Shown: positions 1 through 10,775 of the stretch, in pieces | Layout: the number at the start of each line of letters is the position of its first letter | Position numbering within the stretch: position 1 is the stretch's first letter | Assembly: GCF_000485595.1 (NCBI RefSeq) | Contig: NW_014577184.1 | Location: 777-25,129 of the forward strand | DNA: 24,353 nt | Direction: 5' to 3' | Source: Priapulus caudatus | Lineage: Eukaryota > Priapulida > Priapulimorpha > Priapulimorphida > Priapulidae | The notes under the pieces: model-generated | What the model was told of the DNA's origin: nothing | The model's database searches: none | The model's input: the letters and a program-made list of their open reading frames with translations, nothing else | Made by a program: the position numbers and the translations under genes

Positions 1-520
1 GGGCAAAACCTGTTACATATTTTATTAACTATTAAATTCATAGGCTATAAAATGTTATGTCATTACCATGAGATTCTATATCTTATTTCTTGATTGTGTT
101 TGACATCTTGGTTAAGAAATTAAATGGATATTTTAGATAATTTGTTAGGAAAAATTCCTAGTTTGGACAAGGCGAGCAGGGGTTGCACAAACTTGGAATT
201 CGTAAGGTATCAAAGGTCATATCATTAGAAAGAGATCCTATATCTTCTTACCGGCTTTCCTCGATATGTTTGACATCTTTGTTAAAATAATAAATGATTA
301 TATTAGATAATTTGATAGGAAAAATTCCTAGTTTGGACAAGGCGAACAGGGGTTGCACAAACTTAGAATTCGTAGGGTATCAAAAGTCATATCATTAGAA
401 AGAGTTCCTATATCTTCTTACCGGCTTTCCTCGATATGTTTGACATCTTTGTTAAAATAATAAATGATTATATTAGATAATTTGATAACTATTACAGAAA
501 TCCCTTCCTAGTTTGCACTA
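1..520. repeat. 170-bp tandem repeat, about three copies
   Basis: A unit containing AAAAATTCCTAGTTTG and TTTGACATCTTTGTTAAA recurs with a 170-bp period. The two best copies start near 149 and 319 and are almost identical. A more diverged copy fills roughly 1-148, and a broken one fades out near 520. The array therefore probably continues to the left of the window. The unit length is close to one nucleosome repeat, as in many animal satellites, but the copy number seen here is small. No coding potential was recognised in it. Confidence 0.85.
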
Positions 521-1020
521 GTTATGCTTACATACGCCACAATCGCCATTAAGTATAGTTGAATAAGCGACTGTTTTCAGCGTGCCCAATATTGAGATTG
601 GTCAGCCAAAATGGGAAATCCGCAGTTTGGGCAGCACGATCTTGCAAGATCCAAGTTGTAAGATTGTGCACGATTCCAAGTTTGAGTACAACACGCACAC
701 CACACACACGCACATGCACGTGCGCGCAACAAGGAACACAATATAAAATATTATCGATATGCAATTATAGCCCCGTATTAATCTCTATAATTATATTATC
801 TCTATAATATCCCTAGCCGCCAAAATATTATCAAGGTATATGTGTTATATAATGTTCAGCTGCTATTTCTGGCTGCGAAGATTTTACCATAGCGATATAT
901 ACATCAATGATAGGATTACTTACTACACCATCAGAGTGTGACACGGATATACAATTGCTGTGTGCGTTCGTGTCCGCTTTCTTCATTCTAAACCTATATC
1001 TTTCTATAAAATTTATCATG
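521..1020. other. AT-rich spacer without a recognised gene
   Basis: Only a short CA/CG-rich run near 690-728 stands out. Open frames here are short and show no family resemblance. Confidence 0.5.
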
Positions 1021-1067
1021 ATGAGATGAAAATTGGCATTCCCTCTTGCTTAATGAAGCCTGTTCGC

Positions 1068-1247
1068 TGCACTCGATCATCTGAGCGTGATCACTGTTTT
1101 CGGCACGTGCACACTTCTAAGGATCTTTTTAACTTTAGCTTCTTTGTTTCTGTGATTCCGTATTGGAATTCCCTGCCTTCATCCTTGGTAAATTGCAAAC
1201 TTGCAACCTATTCCACTGCGATCCGCAGTGTGGATCTATCGATTTGA
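1068..1247 (+). pseudogene. 3' end of a LINE reverse-transcriptase ORF (CR1/L2/Jockey-like), remnant
   Basis: The frame ending at the TGA of 1245-1247 reads TRSSERDHC, then FFVSVIPYWNSLPSSLV, then a short tail. A charged TRSS stretch followed about 20 residues later by FF..VI..WNSLP...V is the usual C-terminal end of ORF2 proteins of non-LTR retrotransposons in the CR1/L2/Jockey group. No reverse transcriptase or endonuclease domain lies upstream, so only the extreme 3' end is present. This fits the 5' truncation normal for LINE copies. The frame stays open up to 960, but that upstream part does not resemble a LINE. The clade assignment rests on this short motif alone. Confidence 0.6.
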
Positions 1248-1416
1248 TCCACTTCTCTCTCCGTCTTCGTTATAGTCCCCAGGACTTTTGAAGACTAAAT
1301 TGATGAGGTTATGATGTGCGTACATACTATTGGACTATGCCCCTGATAACTAGAAACCACTATTGGCACATAAACTATTATTGCAAACGGCGTTTAAAAT
1401 TTCGGCTAGGTTACAT

Positions 1417-1449
1417 CTTGGAGTAATCATTCTGAATGATTACTCCAAG
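1417..1449. repeat. Perfect 16-bp-stem hairpin
   Basis: CTTGGAGTAATCATTC is followed by a single T and its exact reverse complement. It lies in non-coding spacer between the LINE remnant and the H2A 3' flank. It could be the core of a small foldback element. Confidence 0.85.
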
Positions 1450-1801
1450 GTTATATGCGCATAGCAGCATAGGCATGCGTTCCAGTTTTTTCCATTTCCA
1501 ATTCATAGAACTGCTTGTGCATCCATAGCGTCAGGAGTGTCATAATATAGCGTGCAATGATTTATGGTGTCAGCATAACTTGTAGTAGTAGCCCATGTCG
1601 CATGCACTTGGGCCGTTCAAATGATTGGTTAATGTATGATCAATATGAAAGGTATTTGAAATGATTGTGCAAGAAAGAGTAACCAGATATGATAAATTTA
1701 GCAAAACATTGGCAACAAAAGTCATAAAATTCGTAGTCTTGAAACGGCCCGTTGATAATACAACATACCATTCTCTTACTAGATTGCAAAATGTAGTAAA
1801 T

Positions 1802-1819
1802 CATTTCTGGGAAGAAATG
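1802..1819 (-). promoter_or_regulatory. Hairpin downstream of H2A stem-loop (candidate histone downstream element)
   Basis: On the minus strand CATTTCT-TCCC-AGAAATG can form a 7-bp stem with a 4-base loop, starting 2 bases after the histone stem-loop (CCA lies between them on the transcript, counting the shared C). The classic histone downstream element is purine-rich and binds U7 snRNA. This site is where that element should lie but has a different look. Its role is inferred from position only. Confidence 0.4.
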
Positions 1820-1821
1820 GT

Positions 1822-1837
1822 GGCCCTGAAAAGGGCC
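1822..1837 (-). terminator. Histone 3' stem-loop of H2A
   Basis: Read on the minus strand this is GGCCCTTTTCAGGGCC: a 6-bp stem with a TTTC loop, followed by ACCA. It matches the metazoan replication-dependent histone mRNA stem-loop bound by SLBP. It lies about 35 bases after the H2A stop codon. Confidence 0.95.
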
Positions 1838-1871
1838 GGTTGGTTTCACTGGTACAGGCGTCGATTCCCAT

Positions 1872-2294
<423 letters not shown>

Positions 2295-2312
2295 CTAAAC
2301 TTCACAAGGCCC

Positions 2313-2320
2313 TATTTATA
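2313..2320 (-). promoter_or_regulatory. H2A TATA box
   Basis: TATAAATA followed by GGGCC on the minus strand, 67-74 bases upstream of the H2A ATG. It is almost the mirror of the H2B TATA box. Confidence 0.8.
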
Positions 2321-2354
2321 CATCTAATGAGGATTGTACCGACCTTCACTCCCA

Positions 2355-2359
2355 CCAAT
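2355..2359 (+). promoter_or_regulatory. CCAAT box in the H2A-H2B shared promoter
   Basis: CCAAT within ACTCCCACCAATAGG, in the 348-bp region between the two divergent histone genes. CCAAT elements are usual in histone promoters. Whether it serves one or both genes cannot be seen. Confidence 0.45.
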
Positions 2360-2521
2360 AGGCAAGCGCGAGATGTTTGTACTGGCGCGAATAAGTTTCT
2401 AACTGGCTAAACAGGTGTGCCGAGTATCTGGTTTCCGCTGCTTCTCGCTTCGATTGACACGGATAATGGACATAATGGGGTTTGAAAATGTCAGGTTCCT
2501 CTTCACAATCCGCCCTGCTCC

Positions 2522-2529
2522 TATAAATA
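2522..2529 (+). promoter_or_regulatory. H2B TATA box and start region
   Basis: TATAAATA followed by GGGCC lies 66-73 bases upstream of the H2B ATG. A CACATTCA sequence at 2553-2560, about 25-30 bases downstream, resembles the histone cap-site consensus YCATTCR. Confidence 0.8.
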
Positions 2530-2594
2530 GGGCCGAGCGTCTACCGCTCTTACACATTCACTGACTGATTTTGATACAACACGTATCGTACACC

Positions 2595-2948
2595 ATGCCG
2601 CCAAAGCCAAGTGGAAAAGCCGTGAAGAAGGCCGGGAAGGCTCAGAAGAGGCCTACCGATGGCAAGAAGAGGAGGAAGAAGAGAAAGGAGAGCTACAGCA
2701 TCTACATCTACAAGGTGCTGAAGCAGGTTCACCCAGACACCGGCATCTCTAGCAAGGCGATGGGCATCATGAACAGCTTCGTCAACGACATCTTCGAGCG
2801 TATCGCCGGCGAGTCTTCTCGTCTGGCGCACTACAACAAGCGCTCAACTATCTCGAGCAGGGAGATCCAGACTGCTGTCCGTCTCATCCTTCCGGGAGAG
2901 CTGGCCAAGCACGCAGTATCTGAGGGCACCAAGGCTGTCACAAAGTAA
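2595..2948 (+). CDS. Histone H2B, short C-terminus
   Basis: This intronless 117-residue frame is a core histone H2B. The N-terminus is lysine-rich ([17 protein letters not shown]), followed by the basic [11 protein letters not shown] stretch. The fold region carries [47 protein letters not shown] and [19 protein letters not shown]. Animal H2B normally continues with Y-T-(S/T)-S-K. Here TAA follows the lysine equivalent to human K120. The bases after the stop (CTACTCCAAGTAG) still resemble that lost tail with two single-base deletions. The protein may be functional with a shortened tail, or the gene may be an early pseudogene. Start choice: CACCATG context, and the position fits the TATA box. 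A longer in-frame upstream reading is not histone-like. Confidence 0.93.
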   Translation: MPPKPSGKAVKKAGKAQKRPTDGKKRRKKRKESYSIYIYKVLKQVHPDTGISSKAMGIMNSFVNDIFERIAGESSRLAHYNKRSTISSREIQTAVRLILPGELAKHAVSEGTKAVTK

Positions 2949-2989
2949 CTACTCCAAGTAGAGTCAACCGCCGTACCAGTTAACCAACC

Positions 2990-3005
2990 GGCCCTTTTCA
3001 GGGCC
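2990..3005 (+). terminator. Histone 3' stem-loop of H2B
   Basis: GGCCCTTTTCAGGGCC followed by ACCA, 42 bases after the stop codon; SLBP-type signal. An AATAAA at 3072-3077 lies further downstream, so a polyadenylated transcript is also possible. The following ATTTCTTCCCAGAATT has one change relative to the H2A and H3 copies that weakens the second hairpin. Confidence 0.95.
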
Positions 3006-3563
3006 ACCATTTCTTCCCAGAATTGATTACTACATTTGCAAACCTGCTCCCATTATAAATGGTATTACGATAATAAACCCGATGACCGCCAACCAATCCA
3101 ATGGCTGCGTCTATACCTGCATTCTGTTATTGTATTTATATCATTGTATTGGTATTATCATACAAGTACAAAGTTATTATCATTTAAGTACGCATCGTCT
3201 GCTACTTCTGAGATTGCCTTAATCCATTAAACTTGTGGTTTAGATTCAAAGGGTTCCCGTCACTCACACTGAACATGAATTTTGTATTTCGTATATCTCT
3301 CACTGCGCTTATTCTTATACCTCTCTCTGTCGGATATATCACTACGATTTTTAGATATTTTGTTTCATGATGGAGAGAGAACGTAATTCTATATCCATAA
3401 CACTCCGTAATATCATTGCTGACATTTCTCTTATATTTAGTATTACATATTGGCAATGTCTCGCCAAAAACAGTTCTATTAAATGATATTTTGCATTCTA
3501 TACTTTGTCGATTGCTCAAGTAAAGCATATAAACCTATACATTCACTGAGAATAATGCTTTTA

Positions 3564-3634
3564 GGCCAAGCACGCAGTATCTGAGGGCACCAAGCTTGTC
3601 ACGAAGTACATACACCAGCTTTAAGTAGAGTCAA
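3564..3634 (+). pseudogene. Truncated H2B 3' fragment
   Basis: It starts abruptly at the codons for the C-terminal [10 protein letters not shown] region of H2B, with no histone sequence upstream. The reading then gives K-L-V-T-K-Y, where the alanine codon has become leucine. Unlike the neighbouring H2B gene it keeps the TAC (tyrosine) codon that follows the last shared lysine. A 4-base insertion after it shifts the frame. Without the insertion the end would read close to the standard Y-T-S-x-K tail. It shows that the ancestral H2B of this locus had the full-length C-terminus. It cannot encode a histone. Confidence 0.85.
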
Positions 3635-3656
3635 CCGCCATATCAGTAAACCAACC

Positions 3657-3671
3657 GGCCCTGACAGGGCC
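3657..3671 (+). terminator. Degenerate histone stem-loop
   Basis: GGCCCTGACAGGGCC keeps both 6-base stem arms, but the loop is three bases (GAC) instead of TTTC. SLBP recognition depends on the U-rich tetraloop, so this is probably inactive. It follows the H2B fragment. Confidence 0.8.
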
Positions 3672-3839
3672 ACCATTTCTTCACAGAAATAAACTCTACA
3701 TTTTCAAATATTCTTAAATCTTAAGTCGTCATGCAATATCGTTTATTATTGCATTTAAACAAATGCTACTTCCGAGATAGCCTAAATCTATTGAATCACC
3801 GTTTTACATTCAAACGGCCCTCGCCATTCGCAATGACCA

Positions 3840-5030
3840 TAGCTTTAGGATTTCGGACTTTTACGTCCCTGACATCACTCATTCCCTATGCCCTTCTGGT
3901 CACTTTCGGGGATTTAACTATTCCATTAACTCCAATTATTCCAACACTATAGCATCTATTTATTGCACCGAGTAAGTCAGACCATTGTCAGACCATAAGT
4001 CTCAATTCTAATTGGTAACTAATGTGTGCACTATGTCGCCAAAACAGTTGATGTGTTAATGTTATGATCAAAAGTATGGAACCAAAATGTAAATCAGTGT
4101 GCCTTTGACTTAATTTTCTCTCTGTATATCCTTGGTAACTAAATTCTTGAATTTAAACTTAATTGGACAATTGCTTAAAAAAATATAATAAATATACGCT
4201 GACACATCCTCATAAATTTGAAAGCAAATGCTCAAAGGTGTTCCCGGAGAGCTGATTTGTCCCATCGTACTGCTTATAATGTGTGTCCGTTCTCGCATGT
4301 ATATGATTAGTTTTAACTGGTTTCCTACTATATGGCGCAGCTAAATCAAGCTAGAGACGAATACATCATTCCTGAACGCGACTGTCAATGAGTGTAATTT
4401 AATGAACTGTACTTTGGTTTCCAAATATAGCTTGGGTAGCATGGCCTACACGGTAGCCGCCCAACAGATGGCGATGTCTGATAACCCACGATACGGCGGG
4501 TATGAGCAATTAATGGACAGTGCAGTGGAAAGGGCGGGAAAACTTGCGTGTAAACACAGATCGAATAGCAATGTGCCCAGGCTTTCCGTCTCATAGACAA
4601 AACAAACCGAATCCACCAAGTGTTAGTGAACGAAAGTTTTAATTGCTTGTTCGTAGATTATAATTTGCTGAGCTTTACCAAAACATATGTGAGTCCTAAT
4701 AGACTACATAATGACAAACATTTGGCTCATCGCTGTAGCATATCCATTATTATCTGAAATAACGTGTCCTGCAAATTGTTTTAATGCAACTGCAAACATA
4801 TATTGTTATCGTTCGTGTCTGTAAAAATTACGATAGATTCGTATATTAAAAGATCATATCTAAAACCACGAAGGCAATCGGTCATGGGCAGTTGAAGAGT
4901 GATGATATACATTTCTCCACATTCGCATACGACACCCGTAAACGGGAGTTACAAGATTTACAATTGATGCGTCATTGCTTAGATTCAATCGTGTATAAGA
5001 ATCCCATATTAATAAGGCAGTTAATATAGC
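3840..5030. other. Spacer without a recognised gene
   Basis: AT-rich non-coding sequence; the left end is diverged duplication. A 64-residue frame at 4402-4596 (plus) shows no family resemblance and I do not call it a gene. Confidence 0.45.
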
Positions 5031-5080
5031 AACGTAGAAATCATTTCTGGGAAGAAATGGTGGCCCTGAAAAGGGCCGGT
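5030..5080 (-). repeat. Orphan histone 3' end in inverted orientation
   Basis: Bases 5041-5080 are identical to 1801-1840, the end of the H2A gene, and include a perfect minus-strand stem-loop at 5062-5077. No minus-strand histone coding sequence precedes it: an H3 fragment on the plus strand begins 50 bases later. Together with 5422-5475 it forms an inverted repeat of about 50 bp around the H3 fragment. It marks a rearrangement breakpoint. Confidence 0.85.
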
Positions 5081-5118
5081 GTGGTTTATCAGCTGGTATA
5101 ATCAGATCGCTGATTTAG

Positions 5119-5394
<276 letters not shown>

Positions 5395-5423
5395 ACACTG
5401 CGCATGTACCAGTGAAACCAACC

Positions 5424-5439
5424 GGCCCTTTTCAGGGCC
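5424..5439 (+). terminator. Histone 3' stem-loop of the H3 pseudogene
   Basis: GGCCCTTTTCAGGGCC followed by ACCATTTCT-TCCC-AGAAATG, which can form a second hairpin (5442-5459). The block is nearly identical to the H2A 3' flank. Confidence 0.93.
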
Positions 5440-5833
5440 ACCATTTCTTCCCAGAAATGATTTCTACTTTGCTTTACCCACCACCCCGAAGAACTGAGAA
5501 ACCAAATGTGATGACTATTTCACAACAGATTGTGTAATGATGAAGTAGGCAATCGATGCGTGCTATACGGGAATTTTGGCCCTGCCAAATTAATTATGAC
5601 AAAATAAGTGTAGGATACCATGATTTTTGCATATGAAGTGTTATAACCATAGCAACATATAGAGACAATAGTATAATATTTCTCTGGTTATAACACATCA
5701 TAGGCGTATTATACCTGTATGATGTTTCTGACAGCGGACCACGGGATAATGCTATCGCTGTCGACAGTGCGACTAAATGCGATTAATGTGATGAACATTA
5801 ATTACGATGTTAATTTACATCTGATGCTCTTCT

Positions 5834-5834
<1 letters not shown>

Positions 5835-5902
<68 letters not shown>

Positions 5903-6192
5903 TGTTGTTGTGTGTTGTGATGTGTGTCGATCGTGTGTGTGTGTGTGTGTGCGCGATGAAGTGTGTGTGTGTGTGTGTGTGTGCGTGGCGTGCGTGCGTG
6001 TGTGATCTGTGTGTGTGTGTGTGTGTGTGGTGGTGTGTGTGTGTGTTGTGGTGTGTGTGTGTGTAGTGTGTGTGCGTGTGCGGTGCGTGTATGTGTGTGC
6101 GTGTCGTGGCGTGGCGTGCGTGCTGTGCGTGCCGTGCGCGTAGCGTGTGGTGATGTGTCGTGTGTCGTGTGTGTTTGTGTGCGCGTGAGTGT
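5835..6192. repeat. GT microsatellite and GT-rich tract
   Basis: A pure (GT) run at 5835-5901 (about 33 units) passes into an imperfect GT/GC-rich tract up to about 6192. Alternating purine-pyrimidine DNA of this length can adopt the Z form. Long frames across it are repeat artefacts. Confidence 0.97.
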
Positions 6193-7646
6193 GCCATGCT
6201 GAAGCACGTGAAGTATAAATTACCTACGGTGACGCCCCCTAGCGGACGCTACAGAGATATGGTCACGATCAAAAAAGCAGTTATTGATGCAAATAAGTAT
6301 TCCTAACAAGAATATCTTCAAAAATATATTTATCATCTACGCCGCAAACGTAAAATTGAGGTAGGGGCCTATATCGTATGTGTTTACATCTTTATGAAGG
6401 CTATTCGCCTATGGTTATGATTAGTAAGAAACAGGTTATTATTTGAAGACGCGGGATTGGGACCTGGGTTTTGGGCCAAACCTGAAAAATATTGATATCT
6501 ATACATGGCAGTAGTTCCTAAGGGGGGCACAGAGGGGGCCGGCCATGGCCCCCCGCTGAGTTGAATTGGGCAGCAAAAAAAGAAAAACGTGTTTCACACT
6601 CTTGACGTGTCTCACAGGACTTGGCCACAATCTCCTGTGTTACTTCTGCATCATGCTGGAACACGAGACATTCTCTAAAATATGGAGCATTGATCAAGTC
6701 TAAACTCTCGTTCTACAAATGACCCAGCGCACAGATTCTCTGCTCTTCATTCTCACTTTTTCGTTGAACAGCGAGTAGTGATATGACACTTAATAGTCAC
6801 ACGAACATCTTCAAATGTCTGTCGCAAACAACTCGACGAGAAGACTTGAACTTTGGAATTTGTGAGATTTCTGCAGCAAGGACAAAACACATGATCTAAA
6901 ATAGAACAGCAACAAATTCTTCTTTGCGTCAGATGATTGTGTTGTTTGCAAGCTGACTTTGATTGTAAATTTTATGGTTTGAACTCTTAAATATGGAACA
7001 GGAAGAAAAAGACAATGGGAAATGCTTTGTGAATAACTTGATATATTCGCAACAGTATAGACGGCGCATTTGGCTCACACCGTCGTTTATTATTATCAAA
7101 ATACCGATTTTCTAACACTTAGTTAAAGATAACTGTTCTCTAATCAGAAGGAGGCAAAAAACGAATTCTTATTCATGTAGTAAAAAATTTCGTTTTTATC
7201 ATTCCTAATAGAGGCGACGAACTATTATTGGCAGCCACCTTTTGTTTTTATTTGAAATTCAAATTTCAATATGATATTTAGTTCTTCATCAGAAGGAAAA
7301 GCAAAAACATTTTTATAGGACGAACAAAATGTTAAATGTGACTCTTTAACGCTTGGTGATTCTAAACGATGCGTAAATCTTTTGTAATTTAAATAAATTG
7401 CATGTTTAATCAGTGCAGATTACCAACACATCTAACCTGTTTTCCCATAGATAGCTTTAATTTCGATATCATTCAATATGCCCTCTACTTTTTCTAAAAA
7501 TAATTTAACTTTTAACTTTTTGATATGAGGAACTTGAAACAGTTTGATGACGGATAGAATCGCAACATTGCATGGTAACTGCTAACAGAAACACAAATCA
7601 AAACTAATTCCAATATTCCGAATCAGGGTGCTGAAGAGGAACATGA
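6193..7646. other. Non-coding spacer
   Basis: No gene recognised. A short GGGGGCC-6-GGCCCCC inverted repeat lies at 6534-6553, in a GGGGGG-rich context like that at the ends of hAT-type elements; no matching second end was found. Confidence 0.45.
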
Positions 7647-8297
7647 GGCGTAGCTAAGGGGGAGGGGGGGGGGACACGAAGGACGCGCCGATGACTCCCT
7701 CTTGATCGAGAGAACAAAAATTAAGAGAGAAGGGCCTGAATGGGATTGGGTCATACTACATATTACCTACCCTAATAATGAAGAATGAAATGCGACAAAA
7801 AAATTACCATTTGAGAGATGCACATATTTTCAAAAATTACCTCTACCGGGGACGGGAAAAACCCCTCCGCCGTTGAGAATAGCTTCACATTCACTGTCTA
7901 TTGGTCGCTTCACTCATTTCTTACCCTCCTGAAAAAAACACTGGCATCGTAGCAGCCATTTTTCCACTGTCTATGTAGCTAAGGGTCCACCAACTGGTCG
8001 TGTGTAACCTCAGAGCCTTCCGGCACCACAGCCAGGTGCCATCGTCCCACGTTGATCGGATCGGAGTGGAAAAAATAAAAAGCGAGGAAGGGGGGTTATA
8101 GGGGATTACCATATGCCAATTCTCATATAAGTTACCCCTAATACTAAATTTTAGTGTGCAGAAAATGCCATTTTCATGCACGAATTTTCAAAAATCTCCC
8201 TACCGTGGGAGGGGGGATACCCCTCCCACACCCTACACCCTCGGTCGCTTCGCTCCCTCGCCTTGGCCCCCCCTGTTTCAAATTGCTGGCTACGCCA
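7647..8297. mobile_element. hAT-like non-autonomous element
   Basis: The left end GGCGTAGCTAAGGGGGAGGGGG and the right end, read on the minus strand as GTGGCGTAGCCAGCAA then a run of G, are inverted imperfect copies. GGCGTAGC(C/T) ends followed by poly-G are widespread on hAT-type MITEs of animals. The inside holds two diverged direct copies of a module with TTTCAAAAAT.(T/C)..CTACCG, CCCCTCC and GGTCGCTTC (about 7786-7930 and 8145-8275). No transposase is encoded and no clear target duplication was found. Confidence 0.55.
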
Positions 8298-8347
8298 CTG
8301 ATATCATATATATATGCCTCGAAATATCAGATCAGAAGTTTTTCGTG

Positions 8348-9430
8348 AATGAAAATTGAGTAATGTTTCGTTTGCTGTCATTAATTATTTTTTATGCACG
8401 ATGCTAGCAACGGACAACGGCATATAAATATGTACATAAGATTTCATTTTTAATTGCGGGGAATTGAGATATCGTGAAGCGAGGGCGTCTTTGAATTATT
8501 ATAGTGTAAGGTATAGGAATAGAGATTTATCGCACAAAATGTCAGGAAAGTCTGTGCTCTCTATTTTAAACGTATACAATTCTCAAAAGATATAATTGAA
8601 AATTTCAAAAAACATCAAGTAGGGCCTATACGCGTACAGGGATCTGACGCTCTCGGCTATGCCTCGTTGCAAGGAACACTGTGCAGTTGTTATTGATAGT
8701 AGTTGAAGTGGAGTATTAATAATGTAATTTTTGACAGAAAATCACTTGAGAGCATGTGCTCTCTAGTTGAAATACATGATTCCAATAAAATACTATATAT
8801 TTTGCTTTTATTATTACATTGTTATACGATTTCGCTTTAATTTTTGTCTTTAGCAGATATAAGGCATGCGCGTACAGATTTCTGTCGCTATAAGCTATGC
8901 CACGTTGCAAAGAATTTAGGAAAAGCGAACACTTGTCATTAGTGAAGCATCAGTACTGTTATGTTTCATATCGAATTATTCGACATTATGCGCCCTCTGG
9001 ATAAAATGAATACTTAAAACAAAATGCTAGGCCTATATATTTCGTTTTGTGTCATACGCTATTTTTCATGCACAAGGCTAAGGCCGACAAACAGCATAAT
9101 ATAAACATGTACATAATCTTATTTCCAGTTATATTGGTTCAAGCTTCGAATAGAGCCACCTATTGGAAGAACTTGACAGTTTCGGAAAGGGGTTAAAATT
9201 CCACTTATCAAAAGCCTATTACAAACTAATGTACAAGAATTTTTGGGTGAACCTTGGTGATTTATAATTAGGATAATGTATTTAACTTGGTTACGTGAGG
9301 TGTCAAACCAAAGTGAACAATAATCACTGTTGGCCCATGGCCTATTACGGGTAATTGAGATGTTGCGAAGCCAGGGCAGGGCGCCTTTGAATTAATGTGA
9401 GGCATTGAAATGCAGATTTATTGTACTTTA
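8348..9430. repeat. Old interspersed duplicated repeats
   Basis: Three diverged direct-repeat pairs lie here. TTTCGTTT(G/T)...TTTTTATGCACGATGCTAGC near 8366 pairs with a copy near 9040. CGCGTACAGGGATCTGACGC near 8630 pairs with a copy near 8868. AATTGAGATATCGTGAAGC near 8463 pairs with a copy near 9354. The spacing differs between pairs, so later indels have occurred. No coding sequence is seen; probably copies of an old non-autonomous element. Confidence 0.55.
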
Positions 9431-10200
9431 TTACATATGTAAATATATATATGATATAATATATGCCGTATAATCGGTGGTTAACAATTTTCAGGGTCAA
9501 AAGGTCACCGCACAGCGACTCTTTGCACACGAGTGGAAATTAAATTTAATGGTAATTTCAGTGAAGTGATGAAAACGGTACGTCACCACCAAAACAAAAA
9601 AATCTCCTATTGGCCGGTCAGACCATGTCTTCCAAAAATATCTGAAATCTGTCCTTCGCCCCACTAACCTTTGACGTGTTAGCTCCAATTACGCCATCAT
9701 GATGAATTCTGTCACACCGAATCTGTATACCGAACATCAAAAGCATAGATCAAGCCGTTCACATTATGCACCACAATTCTGCGTTTCCTCAATGCCGGTA
9801 CTACCTACCTATAGCTTCCGTAAATGGGAGACGCTTCCCTCTTCATTCACGCCTCATGACTTTTGAACACCCTGAAATCAGGTTCGACCTTTCAATGCCA
9901 TTTTGGAGTGTCATCCTTTACACCTTGAATTTCAACATCGTACGTCGACGTTTATATTTGTGTCTATATATATATATATATATATCCGTTGACAACGAAA
10001 AGACGGACGCTCATGCTATTATTGTACAAGCTGTATCTGAATGTGACAGATATGCTAAACATACCAACAAACCCCACAAAAAGTACCAACAAACCTTTCG
10101 ATCATTTTACATTTTATTTTTACAAGATTAAAATTTAATAATAACTTTCTGAATAAAAACATTTCCATCTCAAGGTAACGTTTGCCTGTAACCTACTTAC
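9431..10200. other. Spacer without a recognised gene
   Basis: It contains a short TA run near 9966-9985. A 121-residue plus-strand frame (9766-10131) crosses the TA run and has no recognisable domain, so it is not called as a gene. Confidence 0.45.
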
Positions 10201-10204
10201 AAGT

Positions 10205-10209
10205 ACACA

Positions 10210-10249
<40 letters not shown>

Positions 10250-10256
10250 CACACAT
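10205..10256. repeat. (GCAC)n microsatellite
   Basis: About ten GCAC units followed by CA units. Confidence 0.95.
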
Positions 10257-10622
10257 ACATATGGTGAAATATACTTGACACTAGTAGCCAACCGATTAAA
10301 CCATCTCAAACCAGCAATAACCAGTACACACTAATACAGGTCAATTACGCTACACCGTTTATACGAGTCTCCGTGTGGGTGCACGCTAAAATGTCGCCTT
10401 TGTGGCATTCCACTACTAAGTATTATCTTTATAACGTCACATCGCAAAGCTGATTGATTAGAGCTGCCTATTAATCACACCAGGCAGATGAGTTAATTGA
10501 CAGTCCCTAATCAGCATTTCTCACATAAATGTTGTAACGTCAGATGCAACCATTGAGACTCATTGAGATCTCAAACCAGTCGTGATGAGTGTTACCAAGA
10601 ATATAGCTATAGATGGTATCAC

Positions 10623-10624
<2 letters not shown>
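10257..10624. other. Short spacer between microsatellites
   Basis: No gene or element recognised. Confidence 0.4.

Positions 10625-10658
<34 letters not shown>
10625..10658. repeat. (AT)n microsatellite
   Basis: About 17 AT units. A CA/CG-rich tract follows at about 10690-10775, with two copies of CGTGCACACACA-type sequence. Confidence 0.95.
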
Positions 10659-10660
<2 letters not shown>

Positions 10661-10775
10661 AGTAAACATAGACACCATGATATACACTCACACATAACGG
10701 CGTGCACACACACAACGGCGTGCACACACACGCACGCCAGCGCGCACACGCACGCACACGCGCGCACACACGTAT

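Larger units (their letters stand above)
2903..4080 (+). repeat. Tandem duplication of the H2B 3' end and spacer
   Basis: The H2B 3' coding end and flank from 2903 reappear from 3564. Beyond the stem-loops the two copies can still be followed: GCTACTTCTGAGAT near 3199 against GCTACTTCCGAGAT near 3764, and TCTCGCCAAAAACAGTT near 3460 against GTCGCCAAAACAGTT near 4034. The second copy is diverged and has indels, so the outer end is approximate. Confidence 0.7.

Noticed and set aside
3202-3528. 108-codon minus-strand frame in the histone spacer
   Set aside because: No family recognised, AT-rich composition, and the duplicated copy of the region does not keep the frame.
4402-4596. 64-codon frame MNCTLVSKYSLG...
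   Set aside because: No domain or splice context recognised.
5719-6207. Frames of up to 131 codons across the GT tract, both strands
   Set aside because: They are translations of a dinucleotide repeat (Val/Cys or Thr/His runs).
9887-9900. GGTTCGACC resembling a tRNA B box
   Set aside because: No A box or cloverleaf pairing around it.
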